Part shown: positions 34,741-45,500 of the stretch, one piece after another
Position numbering within the stretch: position 1 is the first letter of the stretch
Layout: every line of letters starts with the position of its first letter
Origin: Paracyclopina nana
Lineage: Eukaryota; Arthropoda; Copepoda; Cyclopoida; Cyclopettidae
Length of the DNA stretch: 64,000 bases
Assembly (NCBI GenBank): GCA_019096065.1
Contig: JAGUCH010000007.1
Span: forward strand, 3,370,501 to 3,434,500
Reading direction: 5' to 3'
Position numbers and translations under genes: made by a program
The notes under the pieces: model-generated
What the model saw: only the letters and a program-made list of their open reading frames with translations
What the model was told of the DNA's origin: nothing
The model's database searches: none

Positions 34741-34762
34741 AAAAGAATACATGTATTATTAT

Positions 34763-36317
34763 CTACGCATTGTTCTGCCTGCCCCACGTCAAATATTCCG
34801 GCTTTGTGGCTGCCACATACTCGTCCACCAGATTTTGCACAACGTCTCGCGAATCGTCCATTTCATCCAGGTTCTCGGAAAACATGTCCTCTTTGCGAAA
34901 CTATTCATAATCAAAGAGTAAAAACATCATTTTTAAGAGTGTGATAAGAAATGTATATGTACCTGTTCAATGTAGGCATTGACTCTCCTCATTTTGTCAT
35001 AATCACGCAAAGCTCGTTGGAAGAGGGAAGCAATGGAGGTGTGATTAGCCAACATGAGACCAGACACACGGTGAGTGGTGTGCACATAGGGGCTTTTTCG
35101 TGACAAGGCCACCTGAATGCTCGCAGGCCCCCACGGAATGAATCGAGTCAATTTCCGCTCACGAATACGTTGCAGTGACTTGTGTACTTGAGTGGGATCA
35201 ACTTCTCCCTGAATGATGTTGAGAATGGAGATGTAGCAGTGGTTGACATTCTTGTCGTGCGTCGATGTGGACACCATCATGTTCTTGGGCTGGAGGAGTC
35301 TTCGCATGACATCCAAAACGGTGGTTTTTCTTACGGCAGCATTCTCCGACTCGGTTGTCAGTGGAGTATAGCCTAAATCAAATCAAGTGTCACGAAAAGT
35401 ATGTTCTCTTCTGCGAGGGTTACCTGTCATGAGGAAATGCAGTTTTGGCGTTGGAATCAGGGGAGCGATCAAGCCGATCAAGTCGTTGTTCATGTAAGAG
35501 GGGTAGCGCAGAGTTGCAGTTGACACGCTCATGATGGTTGAGACAAGTTCGTTGATTTGCGAAAACGAGGGCGTTTCGATCCTCAGCCTGTCCGAGGCGA
35601 TCCGATTCAAGGCAGTGTTGTCAAGCACGACAACGCAGTCAGCGCACCGAGTGAGTCGTTTCAGGGTGAGCAGTGAGTTGTACGGCTGCACCACGACATC
35701 ACTCACGCCAATGGAGGAGGTGATTTCTCCAGAGTTGTTTTCCTGGTTGGGGAAAACGCTGTAGGTTTGCACCAGCTTCTTGGGGTACCTTTCGGCCAGC
35801 CTTTCCAGGATGTAGGATCCCATGCCGGATCCAGTTCCACCGGCGATGGAGTGCGTGAGGACGAACCCCTCAAGGGAGTCGCTGCCATCGGCCTCCCTGT
35901 CGATGATGTCAAAAACATCCTCGTTGAATTTTTGCCCCTATAAGAAGTGAAAATTAGGTAGGTAAAGATTAGGGACTTTTTTCGTACTTGGGCGTAACCA
36001 CTGGCCCAGTTGTTTCCAGCTCCGCCGCCATCTTTGGCCAGGTAAATGTTCTCGGGGTTGTACAGCTTTTTGTACTCGGAGTTCATGATGTTGTTGATCA
36101 CTCTTGGCTCGAGGTCGAGCAGAACGGAGCGGGGAATGTAGTGCTCGTCGTCAGCTTGGTAAAAGAAGACATCTTTGCGGTCCAGGCCCTCCGTGGCATG
36201 CTCCTCCAGGATGCCCTCCTTGGAAATGCCATGCTCACGGCACAATTTCTTCCAGAACTCGAATCCGATCTGGTTGCCACACTGCCCCAATTGGAGCATG
36301 ATCATTTCCCGCGGCAT
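34763..36317 (-). CDS. gammaTub: Gamma-tubulin
   Basis: Exons in transcript order: 36317-35988, 35937-35424, 35372-34963, 34900-34763; phases close at 463 aa, normal for the family. Start [18 protein letters not shown]. The tubulin GTP-binding signature reads [11 protein letters not shown]. Gamma-specific segments include [35 protein letters not shown] and [18 protein letters not shown], ending in a short tail after PEYLTWG. It nucleates microtubules in the gamma-TuRC at centrosomes. It shares the locus with FOP, another centrosomal protein, though co-regulation is only inference. Confidence 0.96.
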
Positions 36318-36679
36318 TTCAAACAATGGTTCTCTTTTACCACGTAACAAAATGCGATAATGACTTTCTATAAGTGGAAATTGACACTTTCCAATTTCCC
36401 TCCAAAATCTGTTGAGTTTTTTGTTTTTGTTTTGATCTTTCAGAGCAGCGCCACCAGATTGGATAATACAAGGGATAATATATCTTAATTTCATCTGGTA
36501 GCGCTGACATTTTGAAAAAACGCCAGTTATGGTGCACACGACCTCATTAGTAATCATAAACTGGATTTTTCTGCTGACCTTGCGCTGCTTAATGAGTCTC
36601 AAAAGGATGATTTTGGCATTTGCGCTGATTCGGCGAATTTCTGCGGATTTATTGCAAGAGTTGTCTTCTTGGAAGCAAA
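36318..36679. other. Divergent promoter region of gamma-tubulin and tetraspanin
   Basis: About 360 bp between divergent start codons. Several short open frames are antisense or chance frames. No separate gene is supported. Confidence 0.5.
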
Positions 36680-38667
36680 ATGAACGGACTGGAGGTCGTC
36701 ATTGTGACTCAACTCGTGACTTCCCTAATTCTGATCATTTGGAGCGCAGCTTCGCTATTTTTTGCCTTGGCTCTGCTCAACTTTTTCAAATTCCACCAAC
36801 TGGACTTTGCCAACGTCCTTTTCACTGCACTACCCTTAATCATTACCAGCCTGGCCAGCATCAACTTGATCAACTCAATTTTTGCCGTTTTTGCTGCCTT
36901 GAACCAATCCAAGGCCCAACTTGCCTTGAACGCTCTAATCAATGGTATCCTCGCCATTTTGCAGTGCATTGGCCTCATTTTCGCTTTTGAGCTTCGCTCC
37001 TTTTTGCTCGCACAAAACGTGACATCGTTGAATATTGGCCAATTTCTGTCACTCTATGGCACTGACACGTCTGTGCAGGCCACGTGGGATGACATTCAGC
37101 AATTTTTCAAATGCTGTGGAGCCTATGGAACGACAAATGCCTACGAGATATGGACGAATTACGAGCCTTTCCATGAAGACCGGAGCATTCCTGATAGCTG
37201 CTGTATCAGTCAATCAACTGGATGCGGACACGACCTGCTTTCCGGATCAGACTGCCAAATCTCATCCAAGGTAGTATATTTACAGATTTATTCCTCTTCT
37301 GCTGCTGCTGCATTGCTCAAAATTGGATTATGAGGGCTACTGAGTAAAGGAGCTCGCTCCTGATCGTTAGACCCATAGTCACGTCTAGATTGGATTCCAT
37401 TTTTGACGAGCACAAAAGTCCACACCACTAAAAGTGCCACCAAAACCACAGCAGTGACGATGCCTTTTTTAATGTAAATGAAATTAAATATAGTTGAAAA
37501 AAGGCATTTTCAAGGCTCTTACTTGCACGTTCCACTGTGATGTAATCCCTTTCGTCCCTGGAGTAAAAGATGAATCCTTCAGGAGGGCAATTTCCCCAAA
37601 TTCCCTGATTGGGAAATAAGCCTTGGCATCCAATCAAGTCGAAGCTCTTGTTGAAGCATAGCTTAACTTGGGTAAGAATGGGAGTAGGAAAGTGCAAATA
37701 TTGCTTGCAATCAATGGCTGGCTTGATGCTCGTGTCATTGAGGCCATATTGCAGGGCATCCATGACAACCTGAGATTCGTGGTTGGCACCAGGCAAAAGG
37801 CCAAAATTTTTGAGGAATTGAAAGATGGGATATGCTCGATGCCATTCTAGACCCTTTGAAAAGTACTTTAGCTCATCGTTCAAAGCTTCCAAGCTCAAGG
37901 CACACGATCCATATTTCAACCACTCGTATTGCCACAGAGTGAAGTTCTGGTCAGAGCTGGAATGGTCATTGGTCCACTCCAGGGTGAGCTCGTCAAAAAT
38001 GGACATGATTTTGCTCGGATCAAATCCTATGGAAGTGTTGCAATAGGTCAAAGGACCCTTTTGCACTGAACTTGGCCAAATTCCATGAATGGTCCAACTT
38101 TGGTAGCCTAAACAGTGAAAACTTTATAGTAGTATCAATACTTTCAAGTAACTTTGTACGAGCCTTTTATGCTGCATCCTTGGTGGCTTTCGTTTTGGCT
38201 CAACCAGTCGATGCAGTCAGCCATGGGCCAATCTTGCACGAAAATCAAATAGTCGAAGTTTTCTGCTCTGAAGCTTTGAATGCATTTTATAAGCAGCAAA
38301 GCGGTAAAAATGCTTGACAGCCCAGCTCTCATCTTGACATAAACTGAATTCCATTTGTGTATGAAATAATTATATTACACACTATGTGAAACGAGTTTCA
38401 TTTCCTCAGATTTATAATCGTGGATGTTTGGATGTGATTGAAGAATTGCTCCTTGAAAGAGTGGAGCCAGCTCTGTTTATTTATGCCATCCTGGGAGTGA
38501 TATTCAGCATGATACATCTGCTTGCTCTGGTGATGGACGTGGCTTGCATTGCTGCTATACAAAGAGGAGAAAAAAAGGAGATTCGTGCCCAGAGGAAAAT
38601 GATGCACCCAAATCAAGCAACTTCCAATCCCGAAAAGAAGAACGACGAACACACCGAAATCATGTAA
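36680..38667 (+). CDS. Tetraspanin
   Basis: Exons 36680-37270 and 38410-38667 join in phase 0 to give 282 aa. Four membrane spans are visible: three before the large loop ([46 protein letters not shown]) and one in exon 2 ([20 protein letters not shown]). The large extracellular loop has the tetraspanin CCG motif (FFKCCGAYG), DSCC, and a final Cys before TM4 ([11 protein letters not shown]). Tetraspanins organise membrane microdomains. The 1139-bp intron is far longer than the usual 50-60 bp here and contains a complete gene on the opposite strand. Confidence 0.88.
37288..38332 (-). CDS. Membrane-anchored RNase T2-like pseudoenzyme nested in the tetraspanin intron
   Basis: Exons in transcript order: 38332-38164, 38107-37523, 37463-37288, giving 309 aa; the first intron appears to use a GC donor (AAAAG|GCTCGT). 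Signal peptide [20 protein letters not shown]. RNase T2 fold markers: [15 protein letters not shown] and [13 protein letters not shown] with its His. CAS-II reads [12 protein letters not shown], where active enzymes have WxHEWxKHGTC, so both His are Tyr and RNA cleavage is unlikely. After the ectodomain comes a membrane span ([19 protein letters not shown]) and a short cytosolic tail with a DxxxLL-type sorting signal (QERAPLLSS), which suggests endolysosomal targeting. RNase T2 is normally soluble, so both the anchor and the lost catalytic residues are odd. Confidence 0.85.
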
Positions 38668-39762
38668 TCGATAAGTACCAATAGCTTAATAGCTTAATGT
38701 ATTGATTCATTTTAGGGCTGCATCCCACTTAAAAATATTAAGCAGTAGAGTATTTGTGAAGCAATGCAAATGCCTGATTTTCATATTTTTTGGAAATTTT
38801 CTGGGTCTGTGATGAAGCTTAAGTTTGGCATTTCTGTACCAATTCATAACGTTGAATCATTCTGTTCTACAGGAAACCCCAATTATCTCAATTGAGCTTC
38901 TAACAAATGAGGTGAATTTTCACGCGTAGCTCTGATTTTGCTGCTGCTCCAACTTTTATTAATGACGTTTTTGCGTCAAGTGCCTTTTTAGTTTTTGGGT
39001 ACTGTATAGGATCCGGAAGTCAACCTGGCTACACTAGATGGTACTGAGTTCAGACGGCTTGACGTCATCAGTGCGCATTGCGCAATCGTAGTTGACCCTA
39101 GAGCTCTAGATTTTGATGAGTAGATCGCTCTCAAAACTTAGCTCCAAAAAAACAGCCTAAAGGTAGCCGGCCGGCCCATGCCATGGTAGCACGACATCTG
39201 CCCATTTTTGTTCCATTCATTCCGTTAATTTCATTATGTTATGCTATTTTTTATTTGGTATTTGGAAATTGTACCGAGAAACCATGAACCCCTCAAAATT
39301 TCGTTCCGATCGGAGCTGTTGTTTTTAGCTATAAGGTACAATGGCGTCTGTTACGTAGTACAGTCAGCGCACCCTGGCGTGAAAAGCCGTGTAATATGTT
39401 CACTACAGAGGCAGCTAAATAGCAATTCGAAATTTGCCAAAAAATTGGCCTTCCCATATGATTTCTCAAAAATTCGATAAATAATATTTGAGCCCTATTA
39501 CATTTCATGCCACTTAGTTTAAAAAAATCAGGCCAATCAGCAGAAAAAAAAGCGGGAAAATGTTAAAGCAGAGTTAAATAATGTTGGCTTTTAAATGGCG
39601 CTACCAGATAAAAACCTTTTTCATCGCATAATTTGCGATTTGGGCTGCTTTATGAAAATACTGGCAAATTTTAGCAGCTTTTGAGTGCGTAACCTTAAAA
39701 TATTTTTTTTCACACTTTTCCGTCAAAGCGTCATGCGTAAACAGCTGTACTACCGGTATATC
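38668..39762. other. Intergenic region between tetraspanin and the MULE
   Basis: About 1.1 kb with no supported gene. A GCCGGCCGGCCC palindrome lies near 39167 and loose TTCCGT/TTCCATT-like motifs near 39210 resemble the transposon end just downstream, so the true element boundary may be slightly left of the one given. Confidence 0.45.
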
Positions 39763-39868
39763 TGTTGAAATCCGTGTCCGCAAAAAACCGTGCTGTTATA
39801 TTCCGTTCCGTTAATTTCCGTTCCATTATATTCCGTTCCGTTATATTCCTTTCCGTAAAAATCCGTTT
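39763..39868 (+). repeat. Left terminal inverted repeat of the MULE
   Basis: TTCCGT-rich tandem units (TTATATTCCGTTCCG) with an outer GAAATCCGTGTCCGCAAAAA segment. Its reverse complement closely matches 58937-59073; the right copy has extra internal units. Confidence 0.8.
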
Positions 39869-39925
39869 AAATCATCTCAGTTAAAAACCATTTAATATAT
39901 TTTAATCAACGTTGTCTTTTAGTAG

Positions 39926-40102
39926 TATTCGATAGTAACGTGGCGACGTGTGAAGAGACCGAATGTACTCGTATAAGTGTAGATGCATTTCGGGGTAGCA
40001 AGCTATATATACATAATAGAATGGGTAGTCAACTGTGCGCATAAGCGCGGGTAGAATGAGTCATAGTAGTAGAGAGGGTGTGTACGTACGTAATATACAT
40101 CA
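39926..40102 (-). repeat. Gypsy-1 3' LTR
   Basis: A 177-bp copy, running from TATTCG to TACATCA on the plus strand. Flanked outside by AGTAG and inside by the polypurine tract. Confidence 0.9.
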
Positions 40103-40307
40103 ACTCCCCCCAAGACCAAGATGGAATCGGGGGATGATGCAAAGAACTACTATAGCAACGAAAGGTTGCGTGACTCGGCTACATAAGTAGCGAAGGTTCA
40201 TGATAAAAAAACATACATAATAAGCATGAAAAAAAAGCGATGAAATGCATATGGAAATACAAAAATCACACCAGGCTTCATAAGATGACTGGCTTCAGCT
40301 CTTCTAT

Positions 40308-40763
40308 TCAATCTTGAGAGGTGCTGTCATGTCCCAGCTTGGTGAGGACCTTGTCCACGAGTTGATCAATGAAGCCTTCCACCAGGCGATCTATCTGGGT
40401 GGAAGGATGGGTGTTTTCTTCTGCCATGCGAAGTCTATTGTGGGTCTCAATCGAATCCAAGGCCTGCCTTCTCACCGTGTTTCGTAAGTCCACGATGACT
40501 ACCTGTTGATCGTCTTTTAGCTTGGTGAGGTTCTCCACTCGGTTTTTCATAAAACGAAGGGTTCTGCGAAGTGACTCGATCGTCTTCCTCTGATCGGATA
40601 GCTTTTGCTCGAGCCTTGTCACAAGGGCATTTCGCTGCTCTCGTACGAAAAATACCTCTCCAGAAGACGTGGTAGGGCGATAAGGGCTTCTAGACCTCGC
40701 ACTGGGGGATGACCCTGCTGCAGAGCTGTTCGGCACGACTCGTTGAATCCGTTGGCTTGACAT
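40308..40763 (-). CDS. Gypsy-1 accessory ORF B: coiled-coil protein
   Basis: 151 aa from MSSQRIQRVVPN. A basic Ser/Arg-rich N-terminus (ARSRSPYRP) leads to a long coiled coil of Leu/Arg heptads and a C-terminal helix (DQLVDKVLTKLG). It occupies the place where env would lie, before the 3' LTR. A clear homologue is in Gypsy-2 (51614-52003). I do not recognise a cellular family; a nucleic-acid-binding or structural role is inference. Confidence 0.75.
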   Translation of the reverse strand: MSSQRIQRVVPNSSAAGSSPSARSRSPYRPTTSSGEVFFVREQRNALVTRLEQKLSDQRKTIESLRRTLRFMKNRVENLTKLKDDQQVVIVDLRNTVRRQALDSIETHNRLRMAEENTHPSTQIDRLVEGFIDQLVDKVLTKLGHDSTSQD

Positions 40764-40817
40764 ATTGACTGCAAGATGAAAAGTAGAGCGTAAGTAAGGG
40801 CTGGGGGGCTTTCAATT

Positions 40818-41480
40818 TCACTGTTTCGAGAGGCTCCCTGAGTCTGATGGGGGATAGTGGATGTAAGGACCACTGGGTTCGTCCCCATGGGCAGGAGGTT
40901 GCGGGTAGGCTTGCTGGGAAGCTAAGGGTCTCCGTACATTGCGCGGCGAACTGTCCGGCGATTCATCAAAGCAAACTCGGCGTGATAGCGATCTAGCGCG
41001 ACGAAAAGATCGCCTCAAGGTGGGACCCAAAAATAATTCAGCTAGGGTAGCTAGATCAGGACCTTGGCTGGTGCTGGAAGTTATCGCTGGGACCAGAGCT
41101 TGGGCGAACTGGGGCTGTGGCTGAGGCCGAGGCTGAGGCTGCGTCTGCGTGTATTGGGGACGAGGTGCAGAAACTGTACGTTGAGGCGGTGGGTTCTCTA
41201 TTGAAAGTTCTAGCAGGTCTCGCTGTCTATCGAAGTGAGCTCTCTGAGCTCGTTCAAACCTCCTAGTCTCATGAGTTTCACAAATGTCTTTGCAAAATAG
41301 GTGGCAGCGATACATGGCATAAATAATCACAGTAAGCAGAAGTGCGATGCCAATGGCTCCAAGGGTGTTCTGCCATGAAAACCATGATTCTGAAGTATCC
41401 TGACTATTAACGTTCAGGAGAGCAATGTTCTCCTGCTCATTTGTAATTTTGGGGGTGTCAGATGATGCCGAATTTCCCAT
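40818..41480 (-). CDS. Gypsy-1 accessory ORF A: myristoylation motif plus single membrane span
   Basis: 220 aa. It begins MGNSASS, a good N-myristoylation signal. A membrane span (LGAIGIALLLTVIIYAMY) follows after about 40 residues, then a Cys/His segment (CHLFCKDICETHE), a basic helix (RFERAQRAHFDRQRDLLE) and a Pro/Gln-rich region. No signal peptide or fusion-glycoprotein features are seen, so it is not a standard envelope gene. Homologues are in Gypsy-2 and, by architecture, Gypsy-3. Confidence 0.8.
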   Translation of the reverse strand: MGNSASSDTPKITNEQENIALLNVNSQDTSESWFSWQNTLGAIGIALLLTVIIYAMYRCHLFCKDICETHETRRFERAQRAHFDRQRDLLELSIENPPPQRTVSAPRPQYTQTQPQPRPQPQPQFAQALVPAITSSTSQGPDLATLAELFLGPTLRRSFRRARSLSRRVCFDESPDSSPRNVRRPLASQQAYPQPPAHGDEPSGPYIHYPPSDSGSLSKQ

Positions 41481-41602
41481 CTTACCTCAGCTGCTTAGTA
41501 ACTTATTAAAGTTGAGATTTGAAGTTTCTGAGATTCAAAGCTGGACTGTGCTAACTGCCGTGGTGCTTTGAATTTTATAATGGGGGTGCAAGTGTTTCGA
41601 GG

Positions 41603-42540
41603 TTACTTGCGCGCGTCTCGCTGCTGCTGCTGCTGCTGCTGCTGCTTCGCGATAAAAGCTTGGGATGCGGGGCGAATGAAGCGCTCATTTCGTCTATACG
41701 TTGTCCCATCTGGGAGCTGAACTAAAAAGCTGCGTCCATAAGGGCAAGCTTCTTTTATTACAGCGTGACTGTCCCAAGTCTTTTTGATGGGGTCCTGCAA
41801 AAATACGGTGTCCCCGACGCTTATTTTGGGTGGTTTGCGCTGATTGGCTAATGCGGCTACTTGTCCTTCCGTCTTTTTCGCGGGGCGCGCTGTGATTGGC
41901 TGAGACGGGAGTAGCGCGTCTTGCACTATGGGCAAATGAGTGCGCAAGTTGCGGCCAAGGAATAAACGGGCTGGGCTTATTCCATCAGCGCGCGCTAAGT
42001 TGCGGAACTCTAGCAATTTGGACTGGAAATCGTCAAAGTTTTTGGACTTTTTCATGATTTGCTTAACAGATTTGACCCCGCTTTCACTAAGCCCATTACT
42101 TTCGTGGTTATATGGGCTTGAACAAGTGAAAATGATGTTATTTTTCACGCAAAATGCTTTTATCTCCTTGCTATCAAAATATGGGGCCCCATCGCTTCTA
42201 ATGATGATTGGATAGCCAAAGTTTGTGAAAATGCGCATAAGTGCATTAATTATAGCAGTGGAAGTGTAAGTTTGCATTTGCGTAACAAAAGGCCAACCTG
42301 AATAAGCGTCTACTACTATTAAGTAGTCTTGACCTGCATTGTGGAAAAGGTCAAGTCCAACGCGATGCATGGGGAATCTGGGAATTTGAGTTTCCATGTC
42401 ATGTGTAACATGACTTGATGACATATGAGTTTGGCATTCTAAACAGGCTTCAACAAAATTGCGTATGTCTTTTGTCATGCCTGGCCAGTAATAAAACTGT
42501 CTGGCTGTAGCTAAGGATTTTGTAATTCCTGGGTGGCTTT
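41603..42540 (-). pseudogene. Gypsy-1 integrase segment, out of frame with gag-pol
   Basis: Reads GMTKDIRNF and HHCC-type Cys (ECQTHM) at the N-terminus, then core motifs DAYSGWPF, SDGAPYF and NHESNG with the catalytic Asp, Asp and Glu. A C-terminal SH3-like region (GDTVFLQDPIKK) and a Gln tract encoded by CTG repeats (about 41621-41645 on plus) follow. The frame is separated from the upstream polymerase frame by an 8-bp loss relative to Gypsy-2, so this copy cannot make a normal Pol protein. Confidence 0.85.
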
Positions 42541-45500
42541 CATGAATGGCACACGCTGCCTGGCCTCTTTTGGGATCAGCACTTTAGTGTGATCCATTAG
42601 TATGAGGCCATCTTGAACTGCCAAATCATGCCATAAGCTGACAGGAATGCTGCGAAATGCTGAGCTAATGTCTAGTCTAGTCTTACGCTTGTTCCTATGG
42701 AGGTCGAGCTTAATTGCTTTTATCATCGCATTGTAATCGAGGTCAGCTTCTGCTGCCTCATGAATGTGCTGAAAAATTGGATCTTCTGCAGACTTGATAG
42801 CTATGAATGCATTGATATCATAGTGACCCCCTTTTTCTTCTAAGTAAGGCTTTTCAGAATATCCCACGGGATATCTGGATAAGGCGTCTGCTATAGTATT
42901 GCATTTCCCCTCTAGATAGAACGCTTCGAAGTTAAAGTGTGTCAGTTTTTCTCTTAGTCTAACTAGCCTTTGATTGGGGATGTCAGCTAGGCTTTTTTGA
43001 AATAACCCAATTAGTGATCTGTGGTCTGTTAGAACAGTGAATTTTGGGCAGCCTAGCAAAAAGTGGGCAGCACTTTCGCATGCAAAAACTATTCCAAGTA
43101 GCTCTAGTTCGATAGTCGAGTAATTGAGCTCTGCACTTGAGTTTCGTCTCGATCCGCACATTATAAGGTAACGTTTTGAGGGGTCCAGCTTGTCTTCTTG
43201 CATTAGTATATAGCCTATGCCATAAAGCCTGCTCGCGTCAGAAATAAGAACTGTTTTTCTAGCAGGGTCAAAATGTCGAAGGACAAGTGGTCCCGTGAGA
43301 ACTTTCTTTAATTCCAAAAATTCCTTTTCGTGCTCAGGAAGCCAGACAAAAGCTGTTTTTAGCTGTGTCAATTGTCTGAGAGCTAAGGTCATATGCGCGA
43401 GGTCTGGGAGGAAATTTCCTAATGTTTGACATAAGCCAAGCCAAGACCTGACATCTGTTGCATTTTGGGGTCGGGGGAAGTCTTTTATGGCTTCCAAGCT
43501 CTTTTCGTGTGGCTCAATTCCAGCTGAGCTAACCCAAAAACCCGCAAATTTGACTTTTGGTCCGTAATCTACTTTCTTTGAGGAAAGGCTGATTCCTAAC
43601 TTGGAACAGTTCTTTAATAGGGCCTCTAAAGATATGAGTAAATCGCTTTCAGAATGAGAGTAGATGAGAATGTCATCTACTAACTTGATGCTATTTGATA
43701 TGCCAGATAAGACTTTATCGCTTCTAGCGCACCATTCATCAGACGATGCGTTGAGTCCCATGGGAGCTAGCAAGTATCTATATCTTCCTTGTGGCAGCAA
43801 AAATGTGGTCAAATAGCTACTTTCTTCATCTAGAGGCACTTGGTGATAACCTTGTACAGCATCTAAGGTGATGAAGAACTTTGCATTGGGGGGAATATTT
43901 TTGAGGCAGTAATACGCCGAGACGAACGGGTGAACCGGTCTTAAAACATACTTGTTAAGGGCTACGTAATCCGTTACAAGTCTAACGGACTTGGCGTCTG
44001 CCTTTTGAACAAAAAATCCTCTGCTAGTCCAAGTGGACTGCTCCCCAGAGTCTAATTGCTTTATTATACCGGCTTCTTCTAGCTGAGCCAAGCAAGTGTC
44101 AGCAGCAGCTTTTAGATGAACAGGTATTGCATTTGTTGAGCTGATGCGCATTGGCTTAATGGGGCCATCAATTAGTGATATGTGCATTGGTTCCCCCTTT
44201 CGCATTCTAGTTGGGTCAAGCTCTTTTGCAAAAACAGACTCATATTTCACTTTGAGCTTATCTAAAGTGAGCGTTTCGGTTAAAGTTGCTAAGTGGACTT
44301 CGAGGTTAACCGAATAATTAATTGTGAGCACGCCTAGAGCTGTAGCAGTGTTCCAGTCGAGGATAATCTCATTGTCCTCGAGGTCTACTACATATGGGGA
44401 AATTGTCATAAACTTTGAGTGGAACTTTACGGTGACCGGACACGTTTTTCGTGCGCATATGTCGCTTCCCGCAATTCCCCTTAGTTTTTCCCCAGCTTCA
44501 AAAATGGGCATGCTATACTTTTTGCAGACTTTTTCTGGAAAAACGCTAACCATTGCCCCACTATCTGGTAATGCCCTGGCAGTGAATTTTCTGCCCTTTT
44601 CAGGGGCGAATTCGAATAGTGGGCGTGGCATTGCCGTTGGATTTTCATCTGAATAAGTGGCTGAGCCATGCACTATTGGAAAAACTTTCAAGGCTTGTTT
44701 TGTCTGAGCTTGATGTGCAAAAATCGGTTTGCGTTTGAACTTTGCCCCCTTGCTCCCCTTCAAGCGAAGCTCGATCATCTTGTAAGCTGTGCGCATGGCT
44801 AGCTTAAACTGCTTAGTGTAAAATGCAGGGTATGGCAAAATGCAGCCTTTGAAAAGTCTGTAATTAGTGACTCTAATGCATTTGCATAGATCCTGGCCAT
44901 TAGCTGAATTTGAGCTTGTTTTGACCTGATCTAATTGCTGATCTAGCAGGTCTTCTGTTGCCTCAGGGAATCTAACCGTATCATAGTGTGGAGGGGGGCT
45001 AATTATAGCTTCAAATTCCTGCTTTGTGATGCGCTGAAGAGGTTCAGTTTTGCCAAAGGATGACTTCTCATTGGCATAAGGCTGAGCTACTTGAAAAAGA
45101 GCTTTGTCATCAGCCGGAACAAGCGTAATTCGGGCAATTTTGAAACTGCTAACCTTGGGGGCTTCAGTATTGACTGATCTAACCTTTTTGGGACCCTGTG
45201 GCTTCTTTTCTGGGTCAGATCTACAAACTGGGGCTATATGACCCTGCTTTTTGCATTTGTTGCAGGTAGCCTCACGTTTTGGGCAGTCCTTACGCGCGTG
45301 TGAAGAACTGCCGCAGCTAGCGCATTTATTGGGCTTACTAGCTCCCTTGGGAATGTCCTTGCTAGGGGGTTTGTTGGCAGCTGGCTTAGGGGCTCCCATT
45401 CTTTGAGACTTTTTGTAAGAAGTGGGCTGAGCCTTCTTAATAGAATGTGGCTCCTTGCTTCCTAGCCTAACTGTCATTTTGTCAAATTCCCTGCCCTCGT

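Noticed and set aside
35703..36602. 299-aa minus-strand frame over gamma-tubulin exons 1-2
   Set aside because: Reads through introns and upstream sequence; only the part from MPREMIML to the first donor is real.
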